The translations under genes were made by a program, and so were the position numbers. Positions 53,290 through 61,996 of a stretch of DNA of 64,000 nt are shown here, in pieces. Each line of letters opens with the position of its first letter. Positions within the stretch are counted from its first letter, which is position 1. Origin of the DNA: a filamentous cyanobacterium ESFC-1 (lineage in GTDB: Bacteria > Cyanobacteriota > Cyanobacteriia > Cyanobacteriales > Spirulinaceae); NCBI GenBank assembly GCA_000380225.1, contig KB904821.1, forward strand, positions 3,205,531 to 3,269,530. Reading direction: 5' to 3'. A model generated the notes under the pieces. The model was not told the DNA's origin. It did not search any database and saw only the letters and a list, made by a program, of their open reading frames with translations.

Positions 53290-53505
53290 AGTAGTGACGG
53301 ATAAAAGATGGTTGATTGTCTTTTGTCTTTGGATGTTTTGTTATGGAAAAGTCAGACTCATCCTGTATGACCCACTATCCAGAGAATCTAGACAATTTCG
53401 GGTGTCTCGAACTTGCTATTTTAGCAGATTTTGTTAGAGTTTAAGGGACTAGGGAGACTCAAGGCGCGATCGCATACATCCGATGAGTGATTTAGGAGGT
53501 CAACA

Positions 53506-53850
53506 GTGAATTATCAAGCAAACCAACAACATGGGTTTGGTGAAGAAGACGATACCCAAAATATATTATGGCAATACGTTCAAAACCTCAGTCCCGAAAC
53601 GATCGCACGGCTTTCTAAACCGCAATCCCCAGAAGTTTTTGGCATTATGGAGCGTAACATTATCGGCTTACTGGGAATGTTACCCAACGATCGCTTTGAT
53701 ATCAAAATTAGCACCAGTCGCGAAGAATTAGGACAACTCCTCGCTTCTGCCATTATGAGTGGCTATTTCCTCCGCAACGCCGAACAACGCCTCAAATTTG
53801 AACAAACCATGCAGCAGGGGGAAAGTTCGATGAAACGGGATTGGGATTAA
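53506..53850 (+). CDS. DUF760 family protein
   Basis: A 114-residue protein from GTG 53506, preceded by GGAGGT. LWQYVQNLSPETIARLSKP, then FGIMERNIIGLLGMLP and the ISTSREELGQLLASAIMSGYFLR block match DUF760. That family is shared by cyanobacteria and chloroplasts; some plastid members have been linked to ribosome or stress functions. Cytoplasmic; precise role unknown. Confidence 0.9.
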   Translation: MNYQANQQHGFGEEDDTQNILWQYVQNLSPETIARLSKPQSPEVFGIMERNIIGLLGMLPNDRFDIKISTSREELGQLLASAIMSGYFLRNAEQRLKFEQTMQQGESSMKRDWD

Positions 53851-53923
53851 TTTCAAAGAGGGGGAGAAAGGAATAGCGTGACACCGCTAGGAATGTGTAT
53901 TTTTGAGATCGCAATTCCTTAAA

Positions 53924-53962
53924 AACATAACAGTTATTATGTTTGCCATAACGCCTGTTATG
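53924..53962. promoter_or_regulatory. Paired palindromes CATAAC-N4-RTTATG, copy B
   Basis: CATAAC-agtt-ATTATG (53926-53941; also readable as AACATAA...TTATGTT) and CATAAC-gcct-GTTATG (53947-53962) have centres 21 bp apart, the same as copy A at 24855-24895. They lie 46 bp upstream of the mutY start. Confidence 0.6.
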
Positions 53963-54007
53963 TTTTATGTTTTTGAAGGCCAACCGTAAGCCCCCAAAGA
54001 ACCCTCA

Positions 54008-55099
54008 ATGGATGCTGTTTTAACATCCTCGCAACTTCAAAAATTAAGGCGATCGCTCCTTTCCTGGTATGCTCAACAAGGACGGAATTTACCCTGGCGT
54101 AATACTCGCGATCCTTACCAAATTTGGGTTTCAGAAATCATGCTACAGCAAACCCAAGTTAAAACCGTCATTCCCTATTACCAGCGTTGGTTAGCCCAAT
54201 TTCCCACCGTCGCAGACTTAGCCCAAGCCGATCAACAACAAGTCCTCAAAGCCTGGGAAGGACTAGGATATTATGCCAGAGGACGCAATCTCCACAAAGC
54301 CGCCCAAAAAGTTGTCAAAGACTACAACGGGCAAATTCCCGACAATCTCGCCGCTATCCTAACTTTACCCGGAATTGGACGCACCACCGCCGGAGGAATC
54401 CTCAGCGCAGCCTTCAACCAACCCGTTTCGATCCTCGATGGTAACGTCAAACGAGTATTAGCCCGAATCGTAGCTTTACCCACACCTCCAAATAAAGCCT
54501 TAACCCAGTTATGGCAAATATCTGATACATTAATCGATCCAGAACATCCCAGGGATTTCAATCAAGCCATAATGGATTTAGGGGCAACTTTATGTACCCC
54601 GAAAAATCCCAGTTGTTTACTTTGTCCTTGGCGCAATTTCTGTCAAGCTTATCAACAAAACCGACAAACTCAAATTCCTATGAAAGAAGCCTCTAATCCC
54701 ATTCCTCACAAGAAAATTGGCGTTGCCGTTATTCGCGACGAAAATGGTAAAATGCTCATCGATCGTCGTCTCGAAGAAGGCTTACTCGGCGGCTTATGGG
54801 AGTTTCCTGGGGGTAAAATTGAACCCGGAGAAACCATCCAAGATTGCATCAAACGGGAAATCAAAGAAGAAATCGGCATTGATATTGCTGTCGAAGATCA
54901 TCTCATTACGATCGATCACGCTTACACTCATCTCAAAATTACTCTTAATGTTTATTTCTGTCGTCATTTAGCCGGGGAACCCCAAACCATCGAATGTCAA
55001 GAAATTCGTTGGGTAACCCTGGATGAAATTGACAAATTTCCTTTTCCAAAAGCCAATACGCGCATTATCGAAGCATTGCGCGAACAAGCTGTTGGTTAG
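54008..55099 (+). CDS. mutY: A/G-specific adenine glycosylase with intact Nudix box
   Basis: A 363-residue protein. N-terminal glycosylase: LPWRNTRDPYQIWVSEIMLQQTQ (split; catalytic Glu near 43), helix-hairpin-helix LPGIGRTTAGGI (about 122-133), catalytic Asp in SILDGNVKRV (about 147), and a 4Fe-4S loop CTPKNPSCLLCPWRNFC (about 197-213). It removes A opposite 8-oxoG. The C-terminal MutT-like domain (about 235-360) contains GKIEPGE and REIKEEIGI with exact spacing G-x5-E-x7-REUxEExGU, a complete Nudix box. Most MutY proteins have lost it, so this one may also hydrolyse oxidised nucleotides. Confidence 0.95.
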   Translation: MDAVLTSSQLQKLRRSLLSWYAQQGRNLPWRNTRDPYQIWVSEIMLQQTQVKTVIPYYQRWLAQFPTVADLAQADQQQVLKAWEGLGYYARGRNLHKAAQKVVKDYNGQIPDNLAAILTLPGIGRTTAGGILSAAFNQPVSILDGNVKRVLARIVALPTPPNKALTQLWQISDTLIDPEHPRDFNQAIMDLGATLCTPKNPSCLLCPWRNFCQAYQQNRQTQIPMKEASNPIPHKKIGVAVIRDENGKMLIDRRLEEGLLGGLWEFPGGKIEPGETIQDCIKREIKEEIGIDIAVEDHLITIDHAYTHLKITLNVYFCRHLAGEPQTIECQEIRWVTLDEIDKFPFPKANTRIIEALREQAVG

Positions 55100-55132
55100 T
55101 CAAAAATAACCTCAATCAAATAACAAATATTA

Positions 55133-55197
55133 AGAACCCTGGTTTCTTATCTATTTATCCAATCAAGTTAGAATTTTACTCTAAAAACCGGGGTTCT
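55133..55197. repeat. Inverted-repeat element between mutY and the PLD-like gene
   Basis: AGAACCCTGGTTT and AAACCGGGGTTCT form 13-bp arms with one mismatch. The left arm and following TCTTATCT also occur at 49403-49422. It may serve as the mutY terminator. Confidence 0.65.
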
Positions 55198-55249
55198 AGA
55201 ACAAATTTAATATAAAAATGAACCAATTTAGTGAAAACAATAAAAAATT

Positions 55250-56419
55250 ATGTCCTTAGATTCAATTGAAATAATACCTATACTTGATGAAAATAATAAT
55301 TTTATAGAAAGATTAGATGACTCTCTACAGAAATGTTTAAATGTAAAAGGCGCAGTAGCATTTTGGACAATTGATACTAAGTTTTTACCGAGTTTAACAA
55401 AAGCTCTAAAAAATAAAAATTCATACTATTGTATTGATATTCATAAACCCACAAATATTGATTATATAGAAAATTTCCACAATTTAGGATGTAATTTATA
55501 CTTACATTTATATGAATATAATGCCAAACACAAGGAAGAAAAATATGACGATCCAAAATATTTGTTGCACTCTAAAGTTATACTTTTGGAGTTTCCAGAC
55601 AATCTGATTGAAGTATGGATAGGAAGTCATAATTTTACTAGACGAGCTATCTTAGGATTAAATATAGAACTATCTGTCATTGTAAAATCTAAGATGAATA
55701 GTAAAATTTATGATGAAACTTTGACATTTTTAGAAGTAGTTAAAAATCGTTGTGAAAAATACAATCCTGATTACAAAGAATATTATGAGACATTACAAAA
55801 TGAGAAAAGACCGGATTCCTATAGGGTAATGGATTACTTAATATCGGAAGAAGCGGATAAATTAGAAAAACAAGTCATTACTATTTTATCTAAAAAAGCC
55901 AACTATTTTGATATTATTCCCAAAGTTGGTGACAAAATATTGGTTATTGTACAAGATAAAAATGCAGAGCATAAAATACAGTATGAAGCAAAAATTTTAG
56001 GTGCTTCTTTAGTAAATTATCAAAAAGATACTTATGATATGATTTTAGGAAAACGGAAGTATGCAGAAATTGAACCTCCAGTTGTCTCTGGAAATGGACT
56101 AAAAATAAAGGAAGACATAATTAGAAAAGAGAAGCTAATTGAGTGTGATGCTTATATCATGTTTGAAATAGCCAAAAAAGTTGAAGTAGAATTTTATTCT
56201 AATTACGAAAAATGGCAAAAGCAAGATCAAGAGCAATCTGAACACCTACAACAACTCGCAAAATTACCAGAAATGTATAAATCTAAAGCTACAGATTTTT
56301 TGAATAAAAAAATAAACAAAGCATTGTCAGAAAATCAGAGAGAGACAGAAAAAAAGGAAAAAGATAAGTATCTTATCCTCAAGTCTGCCAAAAGTCTTCC
56401 TCAACAGAAATTAATCTAA
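55250..56419 (+). CDS. Phospholipase D-like nuclease-domain protein (AT-rich, probably acquired)
   Basis: A 389-residue protein. LLHSKVILLEF...VWIGSHNFTR (about 104-128) is one HxK(x)n-type PLD catalytic half with the GSxNxT follow-up. A PLD nuclease with a single HKD would work as a homodimer. The C-terminal ~150 residues are charged and helical (KWQKQDQEQSEHLQQL...). Base composition is clearly more AT-rich than in neighbouring genes, with AAA/ATA/TTA codons, and HIP1 octamers are absent. That indicates horizontal acquisition. It could be a stand-alone defence or DNA-processing nuclease, which is speculative. Confidence 0.75.
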   Translation: MSLDSIEIIPILDENNNFIERLDDSLQKCLNVKGAVAFWTIDTKFLPSLTKALKNKNSYYCIDIHKPTNIDYIENFHNLGCNLYLHLYEYNAKHKEEKYDDPKYLLHSKVILLEFPDNLIEVWIGSHNFTRRAILGLNIELSVIVKSKMNSKIYDETLTFLEVVKNRCEKYNPDYKEYYETLQNEKRPDSYRVMDYLISEEADKLEKQVITILSKKANYFDIIPKVGDKILVIVQDKNAEHKIQYEAKILGASLVNYQKDTYDMILGKRKYAEIEPPVVSGNGLKIKEDIIRKEKLIECDAYIMFEIAKKVEVEFYSNYEKWQKQDQEQSEHLQQLAKLPEMYKSKATDFLNKKINKALSENQRETEKKEKDKYLILKSAKSLPQQKLI

Positions 56420-57043
56420 ATAATCTTTGAAAATCAAAGCCAACATCCAACCGGGTAAAGCTCCAACAACAGTTATGGCAATGAATGGCCATGTCAAAAA
56501 CAATAATGCGAAGAAATAATCAAAAATGGTAGGTGAGTAACGAGGATTTCGCACAACTTGGCTTGATATTTGCAAAATAGCTTCAAGCAGAAATCCTGTA
56601 AAAGCTGTCCCCACAAGCCACATTACTGATTTTTGCCAGTGACGGGAATAACGCCGTAAAAATAAATATTGAGTTAAGCCCAGTAACCCTCCTAATATTG
56701 CACCGCGATCGCCATAAAAATTGTTAAATATTTCTCCAGATAAGTCAAGAAAACTGGTAAGCATTATCGCTACTGTCCATCCGAGATTGGTAACGACAAT
56801 CCACCAAGCAGCATGGGGAACTTTATAAGATCGTAGTACATCCCATTGGCAAATTCCGATAGTTTCTCCCAAAATAGTAGCGCCTGAAAATATCTAAAAT
56901 TCTTTTAGTTCGCCTGAATATATAATGAATTGAGCTAAAATCATAAAGAATATCAGATATATCATAAGTGCATAAACAGCACTATGCCATGTTGCACCGA
57001 TCCAGGCTTTTGTAAAATTCCAAACAGATTCTTGACTCGACAT
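56411..57043 (-). pseudogene. Membrane protein gene interrupted by an in-frame TAG
   Basis: ATG 57043 opens MSSQESVWNFTKAWIGATWH with one membrane helix and reaches TAG at 56894-56896 (codon 50). Immediately after it the same frame continues for 161 codons with three to four more helices (GLTQYLFLRRYSRHWQKSVM, LVGALPGWMLALIF-like end) to the stop at 56411. Codon phase is continuous (171 bp = 57 codons from ATG to the TTG at 56872), so a single nonsense change or sequencing error explains it. A downstream TTG could yield the C-terminal part alone. It overlaps the PLD gene by 9 bp tail to tail. Family unknown. Confidence 0.7.
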
Positions 57044-57134
57044 AATGAAAGCACCTATATGAATCGGGGTGGGCTAATTTTTATTTTGTTTGGATACAAT
57101 AAAATCAAGAATAATCCTCTAAAGTTATGGCAAA

Positions 57135-58436
57135 ATGACTCGTTTTTGGAAACTCGCGATCGCGAATATCTTATCAAACCTCATGGTTCCCCTAGCCAGT
57201 CTTTTTGATGTGGCGTTTTTAGGGCATTTAGACAACATTCGCTATCTCGCGGGGGTTTCTTTAGCCACAATTTTATTTAATTATATTTACTGGACTTTCG
57301 GCTTTCTCCGCATGGGGACAACGGGCATTACAGCCCAAGCTAATAGCAAAAATGATCCCGATGAAGTTCTAGCCATTGGCTTGCGTCATATCTTCATGGC
57401 TTTGGGGTTGGGGGTGACAATTTGGCTGTTACAAGTCCCCCTGCGAGAGTTGGGGTTTACCCTCCTGAGTGCGACTGCCGAAGTCGAAGCTGCCGGAAAA
57501 GCCTATTACAATGCGAATATCTGGGGCGCACCCGCGACTTTGATGAATTTTGTGCTGATTGGCTGGTTTTTGGGGCGAGAACAAGGCCGAAAAGTGTTGT
57601 TAATCTCGGCGGTGGGCAATGGGGCAAATGTGGCGCTCAATTATGGGTTAATCGTGCGCTTGGGTTGGGCAAGTACCGGGGCAGGTGTGGCCACAGCCGC
57701 GAGTCAGTATATTACTTTGATCGTCGGCATGGCGCTAATTTTACGCGAGAAGCCCTGGGAAACGGTAAGTTTGAATTTTGGCTCAAAACTGCGCGATCGC
57801 GCCGCCCTGAAAGCCATTTTTAGCTTGAATGGCAACATTTTAATCCGTACCTTCGCCCTGGTTTCCACTTTTGCGGCTTTTATTAATATTAGCGCCGCGA
57901 TCGCGACTCTGACGCTCGTTACCAACAGCTTACTCCTGCAAGTTGTCAGCTTCTCGGCTTACTTTATCGACGGTTTAGCCTTTGCGACTGAAAGTTTAGC
58001 GGGAAACTTCTATGCCAGTGGAGACAGCAAGCAACTCCGTCATCTCCTCGGCTTATCGGGAAAGACGAGTTTAGCGCTAGGAATTGGTTTCGCGATTTTA
58101 TTCATCAGCTTTCCTGAAGTGTTATTCGGTTTACTGACCGATCGCGTCGAAGTGGTGCAAAATATTAAAAACTACACTTTCTGGCTGCTGCCTGTGTTAG
58201 GGTTTGGGTCGATTGCCTATATGCTCGATGGCTATTTTCTCGGCATTGCGGCGGGTGCAATTCTGCGTAACGCTAGTTTATGGGCAACGGGGGTGGGGTT
58301 TGTCCCCGTGGCGGTTTTCGCTTGGCAGCAACAAAGTTCTCATTTGCTATGGTTGGCGTTAACGGGCTTTATGGTCGGTCGCGTTGTTGCGTTAGGATCG
58401 GGTATTAGGCATTGGGCAGTAGGCAGTAGGCAGTAG
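57135..58436 (+). CDS. MATE family efflux transporter (DinF-like)
   Basis: A 433-residue protein with about 12 membrane helices in two halves. N-terminal PLASLFDVAFLGHL (about 17-30) matches the DinF branch of MATE transporters, and GFLRMGTTGITAQA follows. These exchange organic cations or other toxic compounds for Na+ or H+ at the plasma membrane. The C-terminus (AVGSRQ) comes from the repeated GGCAGTAGGCAGTAG tract, so the last residues are of repeat origin. Confidence 0.92.
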   Translation: MTRFWKLAIANILSNLMVPLASLFDVAFLGHLDNIRYLAGVSLATILFNYIYWTFGFLRMGTTGITAQANSKNDPDEVLAIGLRHIFMALGLGVTIWLLQVPLRELGFTLLSATAEVEAAGKAYYNANIWGAPATLMNFVLIGWFLGREQGRKVLLISAVGNGANVALNYGLIVRLGWASTGAGVATAASQYITLIVGMALILREKPWETVSLNFGSKLRDRAALKAIFSLNGNILIRTFALVSTFAAFINISAAIATLTLVTNSLLLQVVSFSAYFIDGLAFATESLAGNFYASGDSKQLRHLLGLSGKTSLALGIGFAILFISFPEVLFGLLTDRVEVVQNIKNYTFWLLPVLGFGSIAYMLDGYFLGIAAGAILRNASLWATGVGFVPVAVFAWQQQSSHLLWLALTGFMVGRVVALGSGIRHWAVGSRQ

Positions 58437-58588
58437 TTTGGAGTGGGAAGAGGGGGAAGAGGGGGAAGAGGGGGAAGAAATTACCAATTACCAGTGACCA
58501 ATTACCAATTGAGGGAATAAGAGCGACAACCAATAACCAACAACCAATAACAAACAACCAACAACCAATAACAAATAACAAAGGACAA
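58437..58588. repeat. Repeat-filled spacer before the ferredoxin-like gene
   Basis: The spacer holds GAGGGGGAAGAGGGGGAAGAGG units (58446-58480), TTACCAATTACCAGTGACCAATTACC (58480-58508), an AAYAACC heptamer array (58528-58578) and the ACAAAGGACAAATGAC unit that provides both Shine-Dalgarno and ATG of the next gene. Confidence 0.8.
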
Positions 58589-58888
58589 ATGACTAATGAC
58601 AAACGACAAATCCTAATTTGTCAGAATTGTACCTGTCGCGATCGCGGGTCGCAAGAAGTATTAGAAAGTTTCCAACAAGCGGATTTACCCGACGATGTAG
58701 AGGTGGTGGCTTCCGATTGCCTGGGGCAGTGTAATATGGGGCCGACGGTGCGAGTCGTGCCGGAAGAAACCTGGTATTGTCGGATAACTCCCGATGACGT
58801 GAGTGCCATTGTCGAGCAACATCTTAAGGGGGGCGAAATGGTTGAAGCCAAGCTACACCCTAGGATTCATCTGCGTTTCAGCTTTTAA
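58589..58888 (+). CDS. Thioredoxin-like [2Fe-2S] ferredoxin domain protein
   Basis: A 99-residue protein with cysteines at 11, 14, 16, 44 and 48 (CQNCTC and DCLGQCNMGP). The C-x3-C in the second cluster and the GPTVRV follow-up are typical of the thioredoxin-like 2Fe-2S fold seen in NuoE and stand-alone Fd-like proteins. It is probably a soluble electron carrier, redox partner unknown. The start (MTNDK) lies inside a dispersed GACAAATGACNAATGACAAA repeat with AAAGGA five bases before the ATG. It is followed by tRNA-Gly 70 bp downstream. Confidence 0.85.
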   Translation: MTNDKRQILICQNCTCRDRGSQEVLESFQQADLPDDVEVVASDCLGQCNMGPTVRVVPEETWYCRITPDDVSAIVEQHLKGGEMVEAKLHPRIHLRFSF

Positions 58889-58958
58889 GCAAAAAAATCG
58901 GCAACTGGGTTGACAAGACCCCAAAAGTTCGTCATAATAATAAAGCATCATAAGAAAT

Positions 58959-59030
58959 GCGGGTATAGCTCAGTGGTAGAGCGTCACCTTGCCAAGGTGA
59001 ATGTCGCGCGTTCGAATCGCGTTACCCGCT
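58959..59030 (+). tRNA. tRNA-Gly (GCC)
   Basis: The acceptor GCGGGTA pairs with TACCCGC and a T discriminator follows. D-arm AGCTC/GAGC, anticodon stem CACCTT-GCC-AAGGTG with anticodon GCC at 58991-58993, and T-arm GCGCG-TTCGAAT-CGCGT complete the cloverleaf. No CCA is encoded. It reads GGC/GGU codons. A terminator follows at 59063. Confidence 0.97.
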
Positions 59031-59062
59031 CTTAAACAAAAAGAGCAAATCAACGCTAATCT

Positions 59063-59090
59063 AACTAGCCCCAATGCGAGCTAGTTTTTT
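59063..59090 (+). terminator. Intrinsic terminator after tRNA-Gly
   Basis: AACTAGC (59063-59069) and GCTAGTT (59080-59086) form a 7-bp stem followed by TTTT. Confidence 0.85.
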
Positions 59091-59280
59091 GTGATTTAAT
59101 TCTATAGTGATAGAATTGCGATCGAGGGATCGACTCAAAAAGTCAAGAAGCCGCGACAAAACGATGCACAGGCAACCTAAAAATTGATTATCGTAGAGGT
59201 TAAAGCTTTAAGTCAGACCAGCGAACCCGCCAGTGTCGTTTTTTTTTGAGGGTATTTACCGCATTTAACTTATTACGATT

Positions 59281-59694
59281 GTGCCACCTCAGAAAGCCAA
59301 AAAGATCGAGCTAAATCAAGATTATCCCTGTCCCTGTCGGCGGCGAGGGACATTGCGCCCTATTGCGTTAACCGAAGCCTTTGGTTGCGATCGCTGTCAA
59401 CAAATTTTCGCAGTCGAAGATCAAAGCCATACCATCGAACAAGTATCTACCAGTTACCCCTACAAACGGGCGTGGCATTGGACGGGAAATCGCTGGATTA
59501 CCGTCAATTCCAAACTGGGTGAAAACTATCTCCCCTTTGCCATTGGCTTTGCGATTGTCCTGCCAATTGTCTTTCTAGTTTTGGCGATCCATTTACCACC
59601 CGTCCCCCAAGAGCTTAGAATCATTGTGATTATTCTGGCAGTTTTATTTGTCTTACTGCCCGCTTTTATGCTCTGGTCATCTTATCGACGCTGA
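59281..59694 (+). CDS. Zinc-ribbon membrane protein, unknown function
   Basis: A 137-residue protein starting GTG 59281. CPCRRRGTL and CDRCQQIF (about 17-42) form a C-x-C...C-x2-C zinc ribbon. Two membrane helices are at about 85-104 and 112-130. The polar WHWTGNRWITV motif lies between. Its stop is 6 bp before proA, so the two are co-transcribed. Function unknown to me. Confidence 0.8.
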   Translation: MPPQKAKKIELNQDYPCPCRRRGTLRPIALTEAFGCDRCQQIFAVEDQSHTIEQVSTSYPYKRAWHWTGNRWITVNSKLGENYLPFAIGFAIVLPIVFLVLAIHLPPVPQELRIIVIILAVLFVLLPAFMLWSSYRR

Positions 59695-59700
59695 TCGCTA

Positions 59701-60972
59701 ATGGTAAACGATCTCCCTGCTGATCCTACTACGCCCATCACCGATTTAACTCGGACTTCCTATCAAGCCTCGTTGTCCCTTGCTGCGGCCAAAGGTAGCG
59801 ATCGCAACCAAGCCATCCAAGCCATGGCCGTTGCGCTCAAAAATGCTACCGCAGACATTCTCGAAGCCAACACCCTCGACTTAGAAAGCAGTCGCGAGAT
59901 GGCAGTACCCGAATTAATTGTCGAATGGCTCAAACTCACCCCCGAACGGCTCCAAAACGCCATTCAACTGCTACAACGTCTGGCCCAACTTTCCGACCCC
60001 ACCCTGCGGGCGATTGATTCCCCTTATCACTTCGACCGTTCTATTACCTATTGTCAGCGAATGCCTTTGGGGGTTATTGCTTTAATTTACGAAGCCTTTC
60101 CAGAGTTAGGGGCGATCGCGGCGGGATTTTGTTTAAAAACGGGTAACAGTTTAATTTTGCGCGGCGGCAGCGAAGCGAGTCACTCCAATGCGGTGATCTA
60201 CGAAGTCTTGCAAACTGCCCTCGAAGATGCAGGCTTACCGTCGGCCAGCGTCACAGCCATTTATCCCGAACGTGGCTTCTCAATTCAAGAATTAGTCACC
60301 CAAGACCGCTATTTAAACCTAATCATTCCTTATGGTCGGCCAACTTTAGTTAACAAAGTCATTGCCAGTGCCACTGCCCCGGTTCTCAAGTCGGCCATGG
60401 GCAACTGTTATTTATATTGGTCGGAAACCGGGGATTTAGATTTAGCCCGTGGGATTATCATCGACAGTCACGCCAGCGAACCCGATCCCGTTAATGCGGT
60501 AGAGAAGGTGTTGGTCAGTCGCCGTCAAAAACCGACTTTAATCTTGCGTCTTCTCAGTAGCTTACAAGAGCAAGGCTTTGAGTTACGAGGCGACCCGGAA
60601 TTTGTGGCCGAATATCCCGATCGCATCCTTCCTGCCCAGACTCAAGAATGGCAAACCGCTTACCTGAAAAGAACGGTCGCCTTTCGTTATGTAGAAGATA
60701 TCGACAACGCGATCGCCTGGATCAATCAATATAGTAGCGGCCATGCCGATTGCTTGGTCACCGAATCCTATGGCGAAGGTCGTCAGTTTGACCAACGCCT
60801 CGACAGCGCGATCGCCTATATAAACGCATCACCTCGCTTTGAACGCAATCCAAAACAAGGTGATGCTGTTTTTCTGGGAATGTCTAATCAAAAAGGCTAT
60901 CGTCGCGGTTTAGTGGGTCTAGCGACCTTGACCACCCTGAAACAAGTGGTTCAGGGCGATCGCCGTTTTTAA
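59701..60972 (+). CDS. proA: Gamma-glutamyl phosphate reductase
   Basis: A 423-residue aldehyde-dehydrogenase-fold enzyme. IYEAFPELGAIAAGFCLKTGNSLILRGG (split at about 130-157) binds the substrate and cofactor. The catalytic Cys is in SAMGNCYLYW (about 233-242). ERNPKQGDAVFLGMSNQKGYRRGLVGL marks the C-terminal region, somewhat different from E. coli ProA but normal for a cyanobacterial branch. It reduces glutamyl-5-phosphate with NADPH in proline synthesis. proB is not adjacent. Confidence 0.93.
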   Translation: MVNDLPADPTTPITDLTRTSYQASLSLAAAKGSDRNQAIQAMAVALKNATADILEANTLDLESSREMAVPELIVEWLKLTPERLQNAIQLLQRLAQLSDPTLRAIDSPYHFDRSITYCQRMPLGVIALIYEAFPELGAIAAGFCLKTGNSLILRGGSEASHSNAVIYEVLQTALEDAGLPSASVTAIYPERGFSIQELVTQDRYLNLIIPYGRPTLVNKVIASATAPVLKSAMGNCYLYWSETGDLDLARGIIIDSHASEPDPVNAVEKVLVSRRQKPTLILRLLSSLQEQGFELRGDPEFVAEYPDRILPAQTQEWQTAYLKRTVAFRYVEDIDNAIAWINQYSSGHADCLVTESYGEGRQFDQRLDSAIAYINASPRFERNPKQGDAVFLGMSNQKGYRRGLVGLATLTTLKQVVQGDRRF

Positions 60973-61042
60973 AGCATTACCGTCCCCTGACTTGGGGAAG
61001 TTGGCTTGTGACAAAACAAAACCACTACCATCGCTCTTAAGG

Positions 61043-61888
61043 TTATTTCACCGAACGATTCGCGATTACCTCGGCGGGGATCAACTTCACATTACGAGCA
61101 ATGCCTAAAGTTCTCAGAACCCAAATCGCCATCCAGGTTGTGTCAATTTCCCACCATTTGATGCCGTGACGGGCTGCGTATTGGTGCGCGTGGTGGTTAT
61201 TGTGCCAACCTTCACCAAACGTAACCAACGCCACCCACCAGCAATTGCGGGAAGTGTCGGTGGATTCAAACGTCCGATAACCGAACTTGTGAGTTGCACT
61301 ATTGACAAACCAGGTGCAGTGAAACACCACGACCAAGCGGACAAAGATACCCCAAATTACAAAAGGCCAACCGCCCCACCAATAGAGCAAAAAGCCTAAG
61401 ACCACTTGAATCGGGATAAAGAAATTTTGCATAAAGCGAAAAACGGGATCGCTACTGATATCCTTGGTATAGCGAGGGACATCGCCATCAGCTTCGATTT
61501 TATGGAGCATCCAGCCTAAGTGACTCCACCAGAAACCCTTATTAGAATCGTGGGGATCGGGAGTCGTATCGGAATATTTGTGGTGAATGCGATGTAGACC
61601 CACCCATTGAATCACACCACCTTGACAAGCTAATGTGCCGCAGAAGACAAAAAAATACTCAAAAATTTTGGGTACTTCAAAGCTGCGGTGAGCAATGAGA
61701 CGGTGAAAGCCTAGGGTAATTCCCAGACCTGCGGTGACGCAATAAAGGACAAAGAATACACCGACGGCTGACCAATTGAAATTACTGGGGAGTAATGCTA
61801 ATAGCGCGATCGCGTGGATCGAAGCCATGTAAATGCGAGTGAGCCAATCGGGGTCTAGTTTTTTCGAGTTTTGTGTCGCAACAGTCAT
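61043..61888 (-). CDS. desC: Delta-9 acyl-lipid desaturase (DesC type)
   Basis: A 281-residue membrane di-iron desaturase. Three histidine boxes are present: HRLIAHRSF (about 62-70), HRIHHKYSD (about 99-107) and HNNHHAHQYAARHG (about 232-245). Four membrane helices are predicted. It introduces the first double bond at C9 of acyl chains in glycerolipids, the entry point to polyunsaturated membrane lipids. Monocistronic, diverging from the next gene. Confidence 0.92.
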   Translation of the reverse strand: MTVATQNSKKLDPDWLTRIYMASIHAIALLALLPSNFNWSAVGVFFVLYCVTAGLGITLGFHRLIAHRSFEVPKIFEYFFVFCGTLACQGGVIQWVGLHRIHHKYSDTTPDPHDSNKGFWWSHLGWMLHKIEADGDVPRYTKDISSDPVFRFMQNFFIPIQVVLGFLLYWWGGWPFVIWGIFVRLVVVFHCTWFVNSATHKFGYRTFESTDTSRNCWWVALVTFGEGWHNNHHAHQYAARHGIKWWEIDTTWMAIWVLRTLGIARNVKLIPAEVIANRSVK

Positions 61889-61996
61889 GCAGTAACCTAA
61901 TATACAAAAATGATGAATGCCGTTCTCTATTTATCAAAGCAAGAAATGAGTATTTTTAACCAAAAAATTTCCTTAATTTCGCTTTAATGTTGAAGC

